Positions 48,010-60,211 of a stretch of 64,000 nucleotides of DNA are shown piece by piece. The notes beneath the pieces were generated by a model. The model was not told where the DNA came from. It did not search any database and was given only the letters and a program-made list of their open reading frames with translations. Within the stretch, counting starts at the first letter, position 1. The number at the start of each line of letters is the position of its first letter. The stretch is from NCBI RefSeq assembly GCF_007565055.1, contig NC_044557.1, positions 78,936,595 through 79,000,594 on the forward strand. Direction: 5' to 3'. Position numbers and translations under genes: made by a program. This DNA is from Rhinopithecus roxellana (Eukaryota > Chordata > Mammalia > Primates > Cercopithecidae).

Positions 48010-48130
48010 TCTTCACCTCTGGACTATGAGCTTCTTGAAATAATGATTTCATATTCTATCTGGATAGCCCAAGAAAAGAGGTCATAGAATATAGATAATG
48101 TTCAATAATTTTTTATTGAAATAATTGATA
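48010..48130 (+). repeat. Possible L2 LINE 3' end
   Basis: 'gactatgagcttcttgaaat' through 'aatgttcaataattttttat' follows the L2 3' terminus order. Diverged. Confidence 0.5.
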
Positions 48131-49799
48131 AAAGAGAGAGTGAAATTGATGCTCACTGAACCACAATTAAATGACCAACAAAACAAATTCATCAAAGAAT
48201 TACAATTTCTAAATATAGGCATGCATTTGAATTATATCTATTTCATTGAACATTTTTTCTCAATTAGCAGAAAATCTCTAACAGAGTTCTAAATAGTGTA
48301 ATACAGTGTTAAGGATTGTGTTATGCTTTAATTATGAAAAAAGAAGAGGGTTAAGTGATTCTAATAACATCCCAAATTAAATTTTTTGAAACCATATAAA
48401 CACATATTTTTTACTTATTTTTCTACTTTCTTATGGCTTTAATTAGTATTTAATCACTTTAAAATTATATTTAGTTAATTTAACTACTCCTGACAGCTCC
48501 CACTAAGCAAATGTTTGCTTTTATCCCAAAGAAAATTTTAAGAACATTCATCTGAAATGTTTTTTTGGCCCTGTACATGTATAACTCCCAAATAAATGTC
48601 TTCTGCAATTTCCTTCAAAAAAGAAACATATTAGTTCAGGAAACTATTGGGTTACAAGGATGCTTGGAAAGGCTCTTAATGAGAGCTGTCATATTACTGG
48701 GCTAAGGATTCTGAGGCAAATAGACAAGCTGAAATGAGTTAAAATTTAATAAAAATATCCCTATGTTTTTAAAGGACCAGCAGGAAAAAGAGGAGCCCCA
48801 CTATTGGATAGTCAAGTCCTCAAAAAAATAATGTATATTCACTTTACTTTGGCTATCTAATCACAGAATTTGTCTCTTACTCTTGATGGAGTCAGTTACT
48901 TTTAATGGAGTACATTTTTTAGTTGAGTTTTGATAAATCTTTACTGATAAAATTAAATGAGTTATGTAAGTCATGATATTAACTGTATGCTCTTGTATTA
49001 ACATTGTAATTTATGCATGTGCTTAACACTAGACCTGTTTACTTTTTAATTATTAAATTATACAAATAATACATAATTTTTTCCATCATAAAAATTATCC
49101 AACAACAGTAAAGTACATACTGATTTTTAAAAATGTGATATCATACCATATATTCTTTGGTGGAGCATATGTTTGCAAGTTTCTGTATTTTGACAATTTT
49201 TTAATGCAATAGAAATACATTCTTCTCATTATCTTAAACCATAGCTTCATATTCCACCCTATGGAATTACCATAACAATAGGCATTTGAGCTATTTTTTT
49301 TCTTTCTTTTTAGATTTTTTAAAAACAAAATCTCACCAGCAGATACATTTTATTAAAACCATTACCTTCTTTTCCCTTTCATTTATATTCATCTATACAA
49401 TGGCAAAACAGCTAGTAAACTTAACTGCTTTACCTTCCAAAAACTTCACGTTTCTCATATCTTTTAGTTTCTTCCTACCACAATATATTTGTAGAAATGT
49501 GAAGTATAGTATATCTCACCAATGAATTTTTTAAAAAGCAAGTGGATAGATATAATTTATAAAAATGCTACATGACTGATAACTGCTTAACTCTTTGCAG
49601 TTTTCCTAATTGGTTTTGTTTGTTTGTTTGTTTGTTTTGGTAAGATACTTGGTGAATTGAGATAGAGCTCACGTGAGTGAAAAATAAGAGAATATTTCAG
49701 TAAAAATATTTTTGAGAACTTCAGGACTCATGAATATGCCCAAATAACAGCTCCTGTTCATCTTTATTTTATTACTTGATATCTGATCTACCTTCTTAT
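48131..49799. other. Unassigned AT-rich DNA
   Basis: No gene or recognised repeat; (GTTT)n run at about 49616-49637. Confidence 0.5.
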
Positions 49800-50310
49800 T
49801 GTGTATTCTTGCGTACCCTTGTCAAATAGTTGATCTTTATATGTAAGTTTATGGCCTGGGATCTTTATTCTGTTCCATTGGCCTCTATGTTTATTTTTAT
49901 GCAAATATCATACCTTTTTGATTATTATGACTTTATAATAAAGTTTGAAATTAGGAATTGTGATGCCTCCTGCCTGCAGCTGTGTTCTTCTATCGCAAGA
50001 TTTATTTAGCTATTTAGGGCTTTATGTGGTTCCATGCGAATTTTAAGACATTAAAAACAATTTCTGTGAAAAATGCAATTGGAATGTCATTAGGAATTAC
50101 TTTGAATCAGTACTGCACTTTGGGTAGTAGGAACATCTTGACAATATTAAGTCTTACAATCCATGGATGTGAGGTATCTTTTCATTAATTTGTATATTAT
50201 TCAATTTCTTTTATCAGTGTCTTATAGTTTTCAATGTAGAGATTTTTCACCTCTTTGGTGAAATTTATTCCTAAGTATTTCATTGTTTTGATGCTATTTT
50301 AAATGAAACT
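49800..50310 (-). mobile_element. Antisense L1M ORF2 fragment
   Basis: 'attctgttccattggcctct', 'ttgtgatgcctcctgcctgc', 'ttgacaatattaagtcttac' and 'aatttattcctaagtatttc' are antisense ORF2 wording of an older L1. Both ends are truncated. Confidence 0.85.
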
Positions 50311-50679
50311 GTAAAATATGTTTTTAATAAAGAAAAACAATTTATAAATATATAGGAATACTTTATAGACAATAATCTAAATGACAGTAATTTGTTAAAC
50401 ACCTATTAGTAGAGTTGAAAGAACTCCCCTGAAAGCTGTACTACCTTATTTAATGATCGTATTACTATCCCACTGATAAATAACATTTTTATTTCAAAAT
50501 ATTTTTATTTACCATTTATATTTAACACTGCTTATTTGAGTGCAATTATTTGTCCAAAGTGCTTTTCCTAATTAGGACCACAATTTTTCACACTGAAGAG
50601 AATATAGACAATTTGAAGCTTTATTATGTACTTATGAGCCCAGAGATTGAGGTGAGCCATTTAAAGTAACTGAACCCCA
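50311..50679. other. Unassigned AT-rich DNA
   Basis: No gene or recognised repeat. Confidence 0.5.
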
Positions 50680-50810
50680 GTTTTATTGTCTGCAGAGATG
50701 GACAACAATCCTTTTCATGCCTATCTACTTTATGATACTGATATAAAGATTTAGCCACCAAAACCTATGTTAAGTCTGTAGTGTAGCACTAGGCACACAA
50801 TAAATGCACA
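50680..50810 (+). repeat. Possible MIR SINE
   Basis: 'cccagttttattgtctgcag', 'agatggacaacaa' and 'tagcactaggcacacaataa' are in MIR order but diverged. Confidence 0.45.
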
Positions 50811-51029
50811 ATAATTTTTTTCAATTCCTTTATATTCTAGAACTGCAAATTATTTTTTGTTCTCTTTTAAATATGCCACTACCAAGTCTATATTGAGTTC
50901 CTTCAGTGTTTGAGATACTGTTTCTGTTAGCATTGCCTATTTATAAGTTCAGATATTTTTCTTCTTTCATTTTTCTGTTGCCACTTTTTAGTCTAGGTCC
51001 AGGTAATAACTCACACACTATTCCTCTGA

Positions 51030-51350
51030 GATGCTGCTTCCAGACTTAATCTGCATCAGTCCTTCACCCTGCTGTCAGAGATACTCAATGGCAATATTAT
51101 CTAAACTCCTCGCTTTAAACCCTTCTGTGAATTTCCATTGTCTTCAAGACAAAGTTTTCCTAGATGACCCATAAGAACATTAAGAATGTTGTTCTCCCTT
51201 GTCTCACAGCCCTTCAAATTGTCTAAACAATTTTCTTTTATTCTATCATTTATAAGTTTTGCTATTCTGTTTGCCAAAAGTAAATTTGTCTATTCTTTTC
51301 AAGGTTCAAATTAAGCAATTCCTGTTTTCTTGAGTCCTTTCTGAATTCCA
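51030..51350 (+). repeat. Possible L2 LINE body fragment
   Basis: 'gtgaatttccattgtcttca', 'caagacaaagttttc', 'ttcaaggttcaaattaagca' and 'gagtcctttctgaattcca' follow the L2 ORF/3' region (usual sense: cattgccctcaggataaagt ... caagactcagct). Diverged. Confidence 0.5.
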
Positions 51351-53082
51351 CACAGGAAATGAATGACTTGACTTGTAGGCATAATTGTATTCATTCTAAA
51401 CCTTACCAAGGATATTTTGCTCTTTGGTGCCTCAACTCATGTAGTTATAAATACAATGTTTTTTTTTTTTTTTCAAACTCCACCCACAAGTATGCCATAA
51501 CAAAATTTATTGCCACCTAATGTCTCACTTAAAAATATTTTTTAGCCCTATATCATAGTTTGCAGTTACTTGGGTTGTAATAGCAATCTCATTATGTTTT
51601 TAAGTCCCAGAAGATTTTATTTTAAAACTCTAATTTCTAGCTTAAACTTATTTACACTTTCCCCAGTGTTCCAGTCTTATAACACGGATAGTTTAAAGAG
51701 AAGTAGACGGTCTCAACTGGCTTGCACAATTTTTCTGTCTCTCTCTTTCACAGAATGCATGTGACAACTGTCTTTTAGATTGGGAATCTTCCTTATTCAC
51801 TGGGGAATGTATCCGCAGGGATTAATCTTCAGCAGATTCCTGAAATAAAGTTGCTGTTAGTATTTTTGCTCTGGGTCCCTTAGAGCCCAGTGTAGTTGAC
51901 CAGTTATCTAATATACTTTCAAATACTATGACTTAGGGCTCCAATGGGATAGCTATGGGCAAGGGTCTGAATATATCTAACTAATCAACCCAAAGCTAAC
52001 TTGACCAGATGGAAGAAACAGGGAAGTTACTTGGATCCAATAGTAGACTCTAAAAATGTCCCATTTGTGGTCACAAATATTGAGTAGAATTCCACTCAGC
52101 TGCTCTGGTACTGCCTGCAATCTAGAACTTCACAAACTATGGCTCTGGGAGACATGAATAATTTACTCTAACTGCATGTATATTGGGCTTAAAAACACAA
52201 TAAAAGTAGTAAATAACTATTGGATCTCCTAATGTCAGAAAGTTCTAAATATAGAAAGTCTCTCCTTTGTCCCATTTTATTCTAAATCTTTCATCAGGTT
52301 TTCTTGCTTACTAAAAAAGAAAACTCACATTATCCAAATATATATCTTAAAGGCTATACTCAAAGAGTTCCAAGTCAAGCAGAACAGTTCACAAACTAAG
52401 ACACATGCTTTTGGTGAAGTTCATATGTTTCTATTAAACTCAATGCCTATATAAAAATAGCCATTCACCTGTGTAAAAATAACCTCTCACCTGTGGACAA
52501 GTTCTCATTTGTTAGTCACTGGTCAACTCTGTAACGGTTAAAACAAGAGCACAGCTCTAAATATAGGTAGTGTTCCATAGGACTGGCTTTGTAAACTACA
52601 AATGAAAAACTTACATTATCTGCTATTACTAAACAATTGCTAAAACCTAAACACACCCAATCAAGGCTCCTCTTTGAAGTTTTCTTTTTTACTTTGTTAC
52701 CAAATTCATTCCTTGGTGGTTTTTCTGTCTTGAGCTCAGTACAACCTATGCTAACATTGCCCTGAATTAAATTTACGGAATTCTGCTACAGAACTAAAGA
52801 ACTTGCAGAAAATTGGGAACTCACATCCTCTGCAGGCTGAATTGCAACAAGTCCCAAAAACAAAGAAGCAAGTAAATCACTGCTTTTTCTGCAGGAGCAT
52901 AAAGAAACCAGAGACTGGCGAGGAACTGTTCTCAACTTAAAAGATCCAACTAAATAAGGTTGTCATTAGTATCATTTATGGCAGATACTACAGGCATTTA
53001 TCACAAAATAAGTACTCAGTAAATAGGAGCTTTTATTATTTATGTTACCATTAGTCTTTTGTGATATATTCCTCAGACCTGT

Positions 53083-53084
<2 letters not shown>
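51351..53084. other. Unassigned DNA
   Basis: No gene. T15 run at about 51461-51475. A faint MIR-like tail may lie at 52970-53030. Confidence 0.45.

Positions 53085-53117
<33 letters not shown>
53085..53117 (+). repeat. (TG)n microsatellite
   Basis: About 16 TG units. Confidence 0.97.
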
Positions 53118-53119
<2 letters not shown>

Positions 53120-53601
53120 AACTTTTTGCCCCTGTAATCCTCTCTGGTCTTTCCACATCCTTCCAGGCTGATGTAAGAGGAAAAATTCTCACTTAATCAA
53201 CTTCATGCAGAAAAGCAAGGTGAGCCAATCTAAGGGAAAAACTAAAACAATTTTCCCCTTTGCGATTTAATGCAAAAGTTCACCTCAAATACAATGAGAG
53301 ACATAACATTTCTTTAAAGATAAAGATAACATAATAAACATAAGCAGTACAAGCCATTACCCATAATAAGTTGAAAATTCAGTAAAAATGATGGGCACAC
53401 TAATCATTGTAATAAATGAGCTAAGTATAATGCAATGTAAGGTTGAAACACACATTGTAATACTTAACAGTAAAAACAAAATGGTGGTGGTTAGGGAAAG
53501 CGGCTTGGTGGAAGAAGTCTATAACATTTAATTTCCATGTAATTCCACCTCATTTCCCACATTCCTGTGAACGTCGATTTTTCTTTTTCTTTTTGTTTTT
53601 C
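53118..53601. other. Unassigned DNA
   Basis: No gene or recognised repeat. Confidence 0.5.
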
Positions 53602-53900
53602 TTTTTTTTTTTTTTTTTTTTTGAGACGGAGTTTCACTCTTGTAGCCCAGGCTGGAGTGCAGTGGCGCAATTTTGCTCCCTGCAACCTCCGCCTCCCCGG
53701 ATCAAGGGATTCTCCCGTCTCGGTCTTCTGAGTAGCTGGAATTACTGGCTCGTGCCCCCACACCTGTCTAATTTCTGTGTTTTTGGTAGAGACGATGTTT
53801 CACCATGTTGGCCAGGCTGATTTTGAACTCCTGACCTCAGGTGATCCGCCTGCCTCGGCTTCCAAACGTGCTGGAATTACAGGCGTCAGCCACAGCACCG
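53602..53900 (-). mobile_element. AluS-type SINE, antisense
   Basis: Poly(T) head (53602-53622), then 'gagacggagtttcactct', 'caggctggagtgcagtggcg', 'ccaccatgttggccaggctg'-type wording and 'caggtgatccgcctgcctcg'. It stops at 'cagccacagcaccg', so a few 5' bases are missing. Confidence 0.95.
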
Positions 53901-55097
53901 TAAAATCAGTAACTCTAAAAATAACTTACTTTCTCCAATAGCAAAATTGGCATAGACATAAATAATGAATTTTGTAGTATAAAAGAGAGAAATCTATGTT
54001 CCTGAAGGTAGCTAAAATTGCTATGAGAAATGTTTGATGGCATTGAAATCACTGGGATTCATTCCTCATATTGATACAGAAAGTAAGTGAATAAGAGGTC
54101 TGCTTTGGGAATGATGAGGGTTACTTTTCTTTTTGCATTTTTCATAAAGTGTGAATAATTTGCATTCACCTAACAAAATATGACTATGGAAAAATAATAT
54201 TTGAATGTGATTAATATTTTATTTCTCTGTTTTTATGGGAAGACAGATTGTCTGTCAAAGATATTTAGGAAGAATTTCCAAAAATGTGTGCTGTATATAT
54301 TACTTCAGAACTTAAAAAATGGGAAAAACTTGCCATTTTTTAAAATTTAGGTGTAAATTCCTTAAGTATAAATTCTGATTTGAGTAAAACTACTCTTGTA
54401 CCTCTCTGGAGAAATGTTTAAATCCCAAGTAAACTCACCGAAAGAACTGTCCGTTTGGATATTTGTAACTGATTACACAGAGAATAATATACCATTGCAC
54501 TCTCCCTCTGGCCAAAGAACATTTGCAAGGTTCTAGTAAGATGTAAGTACAGCAAACTACCTTATACATAAAACTGAGTAAATGTACACATTACTCTGCT
54601 TGAACAAAAACACCACCAACGGAACAAAAACAACTCAGTAATTTGTCTAAAAATAAGTGTCTCTTTTGTGTTCAATAAATGGGAATACATTTAGCATCTT
54701 TCTCATTCTATATAATTACAACAGATGGAAACATTTTTCCTAAGATCGAGAAGTTGGAATTTTACTTGTTTAATTTGGCTCAAGATACAACAGTTATAGA
54801 GTTGCATTCCAGGGAGTGATTTTCTAAAAGATTCCTATTGAATATAAACATAATTATGCTAAATGTACCACCCAGAAATTATAGCTCTAGCCCTAAAGGT
54901 TATTCCTTGGGCATACAACAAAATCTTAGGACATTCTTACTACATTTTCTAGATCACTGAGCAGAAGTCTGCAAATTACTTCGTCAGGGTAATTAACTTA
55001 AAATTTGAATGTGAATAAAATTAGTTTTAATTAATATCCAAAATGGATTAAAAGTTTATAAATTAAGCACGATTTTTCCTAATGTGTATTGATTAAT
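53901..55097. other. Unassigned AT-rich DNA
   Basis: No gene or recognised repeat. Confidence 0.5.
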
Positions 55098-55120
55098 ATC
55101 AAAGCAATTTCTTTTTTTCT

Positions 55121-55152
<32 letters not shown>

Positions 55153-55425
55153 TTGAGACGGAGTCTGGTTTTGTCGCCCAAGCTGGAGTGCAGTGGCATG
55201 ATCTCCACTCACTGCAAGGTCCGCCTCCCGGGTTCACGCCATTCTCCTGCCTCAGCCTCCCGTGTAGCTGGGACTACAGGCGCCCGCCACTACGCCCAGC
55301 TAATTTTCGTATTTTTAGTAGAGACGGGGTTTCACCGTGTTAGCCAGGATGATCTCGATCTCCTGACCTCGTGATCCGCCCGTCTCGGCCTCCCAAAGTG
55401 CTGGGATTACAATCAAAGCAATTTC
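55098..55425 (-). mobile_element. AluY-type SINE, antisense, 5'-truncated, perfect TSD
   Basis: Direct repeat 'atcaaagcaatttc' (55098-55111 and 55412-55425). Between them lie a T/CT-rich head (55112-55154) and an inverted AluY ending at 'gctgggattaca'. The last roughly 22 bases of the antisense Alu (its 5' end) are absent, and the target duplication abuts directly. The truncation therefore occurred during insertion. Confidence 0.96.
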
Positions 55426-56560
55426 CACTAACTGGCAAATAAAAAGCCTGCAGTAGATGCAGGAAGAGGAGGGTGAGACAAATGGAATATTATCAGTCAA
55501 GGAACTCTCGCTTTTGCTCTTTTGTAATGGTTCTGAAGGAAGGGGAGTGGGCCACATGCACGACTAGTACAACTTATTAAATCAATGCTGATTTTTAGAA
55601 GAATTGCCAGTTTATGGAGAGAGAGGAAGGAAGACTAGCTTTTGGAACCTTCCCCAGGTGACCAGGAAATCTGTAACAATTTAACAGTTTGCTGTACCAT
55701 GTTAGGAATCAATTCTTAAGTTATTAATACAAACATTCACAAAGCTTAATCCATGCAACTTAATATCCAGGAGAAAGGTCACCATGGAAACTAAGCCAGT
55801 GACCTACTGAGCTTGGCTAATATCTGTCGCTCTTTCTGTGGAACACAAATGGACTGCAAAGGAACAAAACAGAAAAGAGGATGAAAACAATTTCAAAAAG
55901 TAATAAATGAAAATTGCAAACTTCGGGAAAGTCCTTCAGAATGAAGTTAAACACAAAAATTATGTATGAGCTTAGTGAAAGCAGCAGTCCATCTCGGATA
56001 AAAGAGTGAAAAGGATAAAAGAATATTTTATTAACACTGGCTTACTGTGTATTATATGATGATCTTAAATAGGATGAATACAACCTAGAAAGAATACATA
56101 TGTGAAGAAAAGCAGGGATCATAAGCAAGTTGAAGGGATTGATGAGGAGAAAAATATATAAAGAGGAGAAAGAGCAGAAGCTCTCTGCCTCTGGTGTACA
56201 AAATTCATATGATACTTTTCTTTTACTGGATGATTAAAACTTTTTATTACAGTGAACATTTTCTTTCACATAGCATTTCACCACTGTAGGATAGCTCCTA
56301 CATCAACATGACCACTTGCAGCTGAGTGCAGTTTGAATCACTCTGAATAAAAGGTGAGCCTAGCTCTTTATACAGACCAATATCTTGCTCTGCTCTTATT
56401 AACAATAGTAAAAAAAAAAAAAAAAAGAAGGTGTTAAATATGAAAGATTAATAATACAAACCTATAAGAATCTCCAAAACTAAAACAAAAAAAATGGACA
56501 AATACTAACTTCTGGCAAAAATGACTTATTTTACTTCTTTTAGGAAGATAAGAAAGTACA
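55426..56560. other. Unassigned DNA
   Basis: No gene or recognised repeat. A-run at about 56410-56426. Confidence 0.5.
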
Positions 56561-56564
56561 ATTA

Positions 56565-56935
56565 TTTTGAAAAACAGTTTGGTATTCTCTTACAAAAGGT
56601 AAACACAGTGTCACCTTATGATTAAACAATTGCACTCCTAAGTATCTAACAAACTTTTAAAGTTTATGTCCTCACAAAAAACCTGCATACTAATGTTTGT
56701 AGCAGTTTATTCATAGTCATGAAAAACTGGAAATGATGGAGTACATTCTTCAATAAATGAATGGATACAAAACTGTGTTACTTCCATAAAATTCAGGAAT
56801 TTATAAAAAGACCTACCAACCAACACAAGGACATGTATAAATATTAAATGCACATTTCTAAGTAAAAGAAGCCAGTTTAAAAATGCAATATTCTGTATGA
56901 TTACATTTATATGACATTCAGGAAATGACTCAGCT
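56565..56935 (+). mobile_element. L1M 3'-region fragment
   Basis: 'gaaaaacagtttggtattct', 'gcactcctaagtatct', 'aacctgcatactaatgtttg' and 'tctgtatgattacatttata' follow the ORF2 end of an old L1M. No poly(A). Confidence 0.75.
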
Positions 56936-57015
56936 ACGTAAACAGATTCCTGATTTTTACATTAAGCACTAGTTTCTTAGTCATAACACCACAAGCACAA
57001 GAAAAAAGAGAATAG

Positions 57016-57041
57016 GTGTGTGTGTGTGTGTGTGTGTATGT

Positions 57042-57090
<49 letters not shown>
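57016..57090 (+). repeat. (TG)n(GATA)n compound microsatellite
   Basis: TG run at 57016-57037, a short spacer, then about 12 GATA units (57043-57090), between two adjacent parts of one L1M. Confidence 0.97.
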
Positions 57091-57924
57091 CAGACATGAC
57101 GTCTTTAAAATTTGAAAGTTTTGTGCCTCAGAAGATATCAAGAAAATGAAAATACAGCTCCACAATATGGGAAAATGATGTATCTAATAGTAACTTGTAT
57201 GTAGATTATGTAAATAACTTTTACAATTCAACAATATAAAGACAAATGACAATGTTAAAAATAAAAACAGGAAAGGGATCTGAATAGACATTTCTTCATG
57301 TAAGATGTACAAATGGCTAACAAGTGTATGAAAATGTTCTTAACATTATTATCCATCAGGGAAATGAAAATTAAAACTACAATAAAATGCCCCTTCACAC
57401 ACATTGTAACAACTATAATATAAAAAAGTTAAAAGGGAAAATAATAAGTGTTGGCATGAATGTAGAGTAATTAGATCCCTCATAGATTGCTGGTGACAAT
57501 GTAAAATGGTGCAGCCACTTTCAAGAACCGTCTGTCAGCTCCTCAAAAATGTAAACTGCTACCATATTACTAAGTAGTTCAACTTTTAGAAAAAATGGAA
57601 ACATTCGTCATTCGTCATGAACAATTCTACACAAATGTTCTTAGCAGCATTATTCAAAATAATCAAAATGTAGACACAACCCAAATGTTCATCAACTGAA
57701 TAATTAAAATGCATAAATAATATGCATACAAGGAAATGTAACTTGGCAATAAAGAGAAATTGAAATTATCATTCAAGCTACACTATGGATGAATCTTGAA
57801 AACATTATTTTAAATGAAAGAAACAAAACATATTGTTCACATATTGTTCAGTTCAATTTATATCCAATGTACAAAATAGGTAAATATATGGAGACAGAAA
57901 GTTCATTCATGTTTCCTAAGACTG

Positions 57925-57926
<2 letters not shown>

Positions 57927-57974
<48 letters not shown>
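57927..57974 (+). repeat. (GT)n microsatellite, 24 units
   Basis: Uninterrupted GT run inside the L1M 3'UTR; expected to be length-polymorphic. Confidence 0.98.
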
Positions 57975-57976
<2 letters not shown>

Positions 57977-58130
57977 CAGGGGGAGACAGGTAATAGGAAG
58001 TGGCTGCTGATAGTTACGTCTTTCAGGTGGGTGATGAAAATGTTTTAAAATTGGATGGTGATTGTTGTACAACTCTACAAATACACTAAATATCACTAAA
58101 ATTACACTTAAAATATTCATGATACCTGTT

Positions 58131-59303
58131 GTCAAAAAAGAATACCATGGTGATTCTAGTGTTCTAGATTAATCAAAGGAATATCTCACTTATTCTAAAT
58201 CACGTTACCTAATGTGAAATTTCACAGGGCATTTTCCATGAAAACATGTGAATAATGAATAAACATTGGCCACAAACTACTATCTATCAAAAAAGCCAAA
58301 AATAAAGAACCAACACTTCAGCAGTAAGAGAATAAGAAGTGGAGAGGGAAACATCAAAGGAACATTTTTAGTCTAATGAACTGACAAAGAGGAAAGATGG
58401 CTTAAAAAAATAACAATATCAACACAACACTGCATATTAATGGCACGATCAGCTGAAGTAGAGAACATAATGTGTATTTGACAGTGTATGAAGCATTATG
58501 AACATAATCAAAAGAGGCATGAAGGCATGACATGGAGGCCAATGTGTAAATTATTTCCCTAGCAATGGGATGTCACTTCTATCTCAGCAAAGATTTTGTG
58601 GATTTGGATTTGGTCCATACCAAATCCTCCAAGACACATTTACTTTCTCACAGAGGACAGTGAGCTAAATAGGTTTCCCTCCCTGAGAACTCCAACACCC
58701 TTTTTATAGCAAAATCCCACGACAATGAAGCCAGTGATTTGGGGATGAGCAAAATTACCGGTGTGTTCTGTGTCTTCTTGCTTCAGTCCTCTATATGTAA
58801 TGGTCCAGATCCTTGAAGAAAGATAGTCTGTGGGAAGGGGCATCTATTGCCATATCAGCCAAAAGTTTTGGGAAGGACAAATTTTCTATAAAATTTAATG
58901 AACCACAGAGTTCACACAGAGTTAATCTTGAGTTATAGTTATGAGAAAAGTAGAAGCTAGTGGGTTTTCACCTGGGTCTTCTAATCAAACCATGAATATT
59001 TGATGAGGGGGATTGCTAAGGCAGAATTACATTTACTTATTAAGGTCTATAGTTGGGCATCTAACAATCCAAAAGAGAATGATTTTTTTTTTTTTTCAGT
59101 ACCAGTTTGAATCTCTGTGACAAGGTAGAGAAAGTTCCTTTTCACCCACTGACATAGAAGAACCCTATTTCTTTCCAACAGTTAAAGAAGCAAGGGATCC
59201 TTTCAACGGACTCTCCTTTCAGTTAGGATAATTTTTCAATACATTATCTGAAGTAGTATGTAGTTATATCATGTTTTATTTTCTTTTAGTTAATGCCATT
59301 AGG
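58131..59303. other. Unassigned DNA
   Basis: No gene or recognised repeat. A 67-codon minus-strand frame at 58640-58843 has no supporting motif. Confidence 0.5.
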
Positions 59304-59400
59304 GCAGCAGTTCCCAACCTTTTGGCACCAGGGACTGGTTTCATGGAAGATAGTTTTTCCACAGATAGGTCGGTGGGAGATGGCTTTGGGATGAAACCAT
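59304..59400 (+). mobile_element. DNA-transposon-like fragment (probably hAT)
   Basis: 'gcagttcccaaccttttggc', 'accagggactggtttcatgg', 'aagatagtttttccac' and 'ggctttgggatgaaacc' match a common primate repeat that I believe is hAT-class; the family name is uncertain. Confidence 0.5.
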
Positions 59401-59435
59401 CTAATGTTTGAACTCTCAAAAAATATACATGTATT

Positions 59436-59713
59436 CCTGGTGGCTCATCCCTGTAATCCCAGGACTTTGGCAGGCTGAGGCAGGCGGGTCACATGAGGTC
59501 AGGAGTTCAATACCAGCCTGGCCAACATTATGAAACCCCAGTCTCTACTAAAAATGCAAAAATGAGCTGGGTATGTTGGTGGGTGCCTGTAGTCCCAGCC
59601 ACTCGGGAGGCTGAGGCGGGAGAATCGCTTGAACCCGGGAGGCGGAGGTTGCAGTGAGCTAGATCCCGCCACTGTGCTCCAGCCTGGACAACAGAGTGTG
59701 ATTTCATCTGAGA
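59436..59713 (+). mobile_element. AluS-type SINE, slightly 5'-truncated
   Basis: Starts inside the first Alu box ('cctggtggctcatccctg') and reads both arms to 'acaacagagtgtgatttc'. Its A-tail has been replaced by a GGAA microsatellite. Confidence 0.94.
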
Positions 59714-59786
59714 GGAAGGAAGGAGGAAGGAAGGAAGGAAGGAGGGAAGGAAGGAAGGGAGGGAGGGAAGCAGGGGGAAAAAAAAG
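59714..59786 (+). repeat. (GGAA)n microsatellite on an Alu tail
   Basis: GGAA/GGGA units run directly from the Alu 3' end, ending in an A-run; a typical origin of tetranucleotide repeats from Alu tails. Confidence 0.95.
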
Positions 59787-59894
59787 ATATGTCTCCTGCT
59801 TACTTATGAAGTGAGATTCTGGAACGTTATTGTCATACTCTTTACCATGAAAAACAAACCTAGTACATTTTACTTAAAAAGACAATTAAGGGAG

Positions 59895-60211
59895 GGCCAG
59901 GCATGGTGGCTCACAACTGTTATCCCAGCAATTTAAGAGGCTGAAGCAGGAGGCTGAAGCATGTTTGAGCCCATGAGTTCAAGGCCAGCCTGGGTAATAT
60001 AGTGAGAATTTGTAGCTACAAAAAACATTAAAAAGTTCGCAAAGCATGGTGGTGTATGTCTGTAGACCCAGCGACTCAGGAAGCTCATGTGGAAGAATCA
60101 CCTGAGCTGGGGAGGTAGAGTCTTCAGTGAGCAGTAATTGCACCACTGCACTCTAGTTTGAGTGACAGAGTGAGACTCTATCTCATAAATAAATACAATA
60201 ATAAATAAAAA
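59895..60211 (+). mobile_element. AluJ-type SINE
   Basis: 'ggccaggcatggtggctcac', a small internal duplication 'aggctgaagcaggaggctga' (59938 onward), 'ttcaaggccagcctgggtaa' and 'gcaccactgcactctagttt', ending in an AAT-rich decayed tail. Confidence 0.93.

Larger units (their letters stand above)
56950..58130 (+). mobile_element. L1M fragment (ORF2 end and 3'UTR) containing two microsatellites
   Basis: 'ctagtttcttagtcataaca' and 'ccacaagcacaag' lead into the microsatellite at 57016-57090. The element resumes with 'ttttgtgcctcagaaga', 'gatctgaatagacatttctt', 'catcagggaaatgaaaatta' and 'caacccaaatgttcatcaac'. Its 3'UTR has 'gggtgatgaaaatgtttt' and 'ttacacttaaaatattcatg'. A second microsatellite, (TG)n, lies at 57927-57974 within the 3'UTR. 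Ancient, non-coding. Confidence 0.85.

Noticed and set aside
55089..55374. Frames of 73-84 codons, as at 11531-11783, 53491-53820 and 62564-62820
   Set aside because: Standard translations of Alu sequence (for example 'SRDGVSPCWPG'-type peptides).
57848..58135. 95-codon minus-strand frame with an HT repeat
   Set aside because: Translation of the (GT)n microsatellite; no coding meaning.
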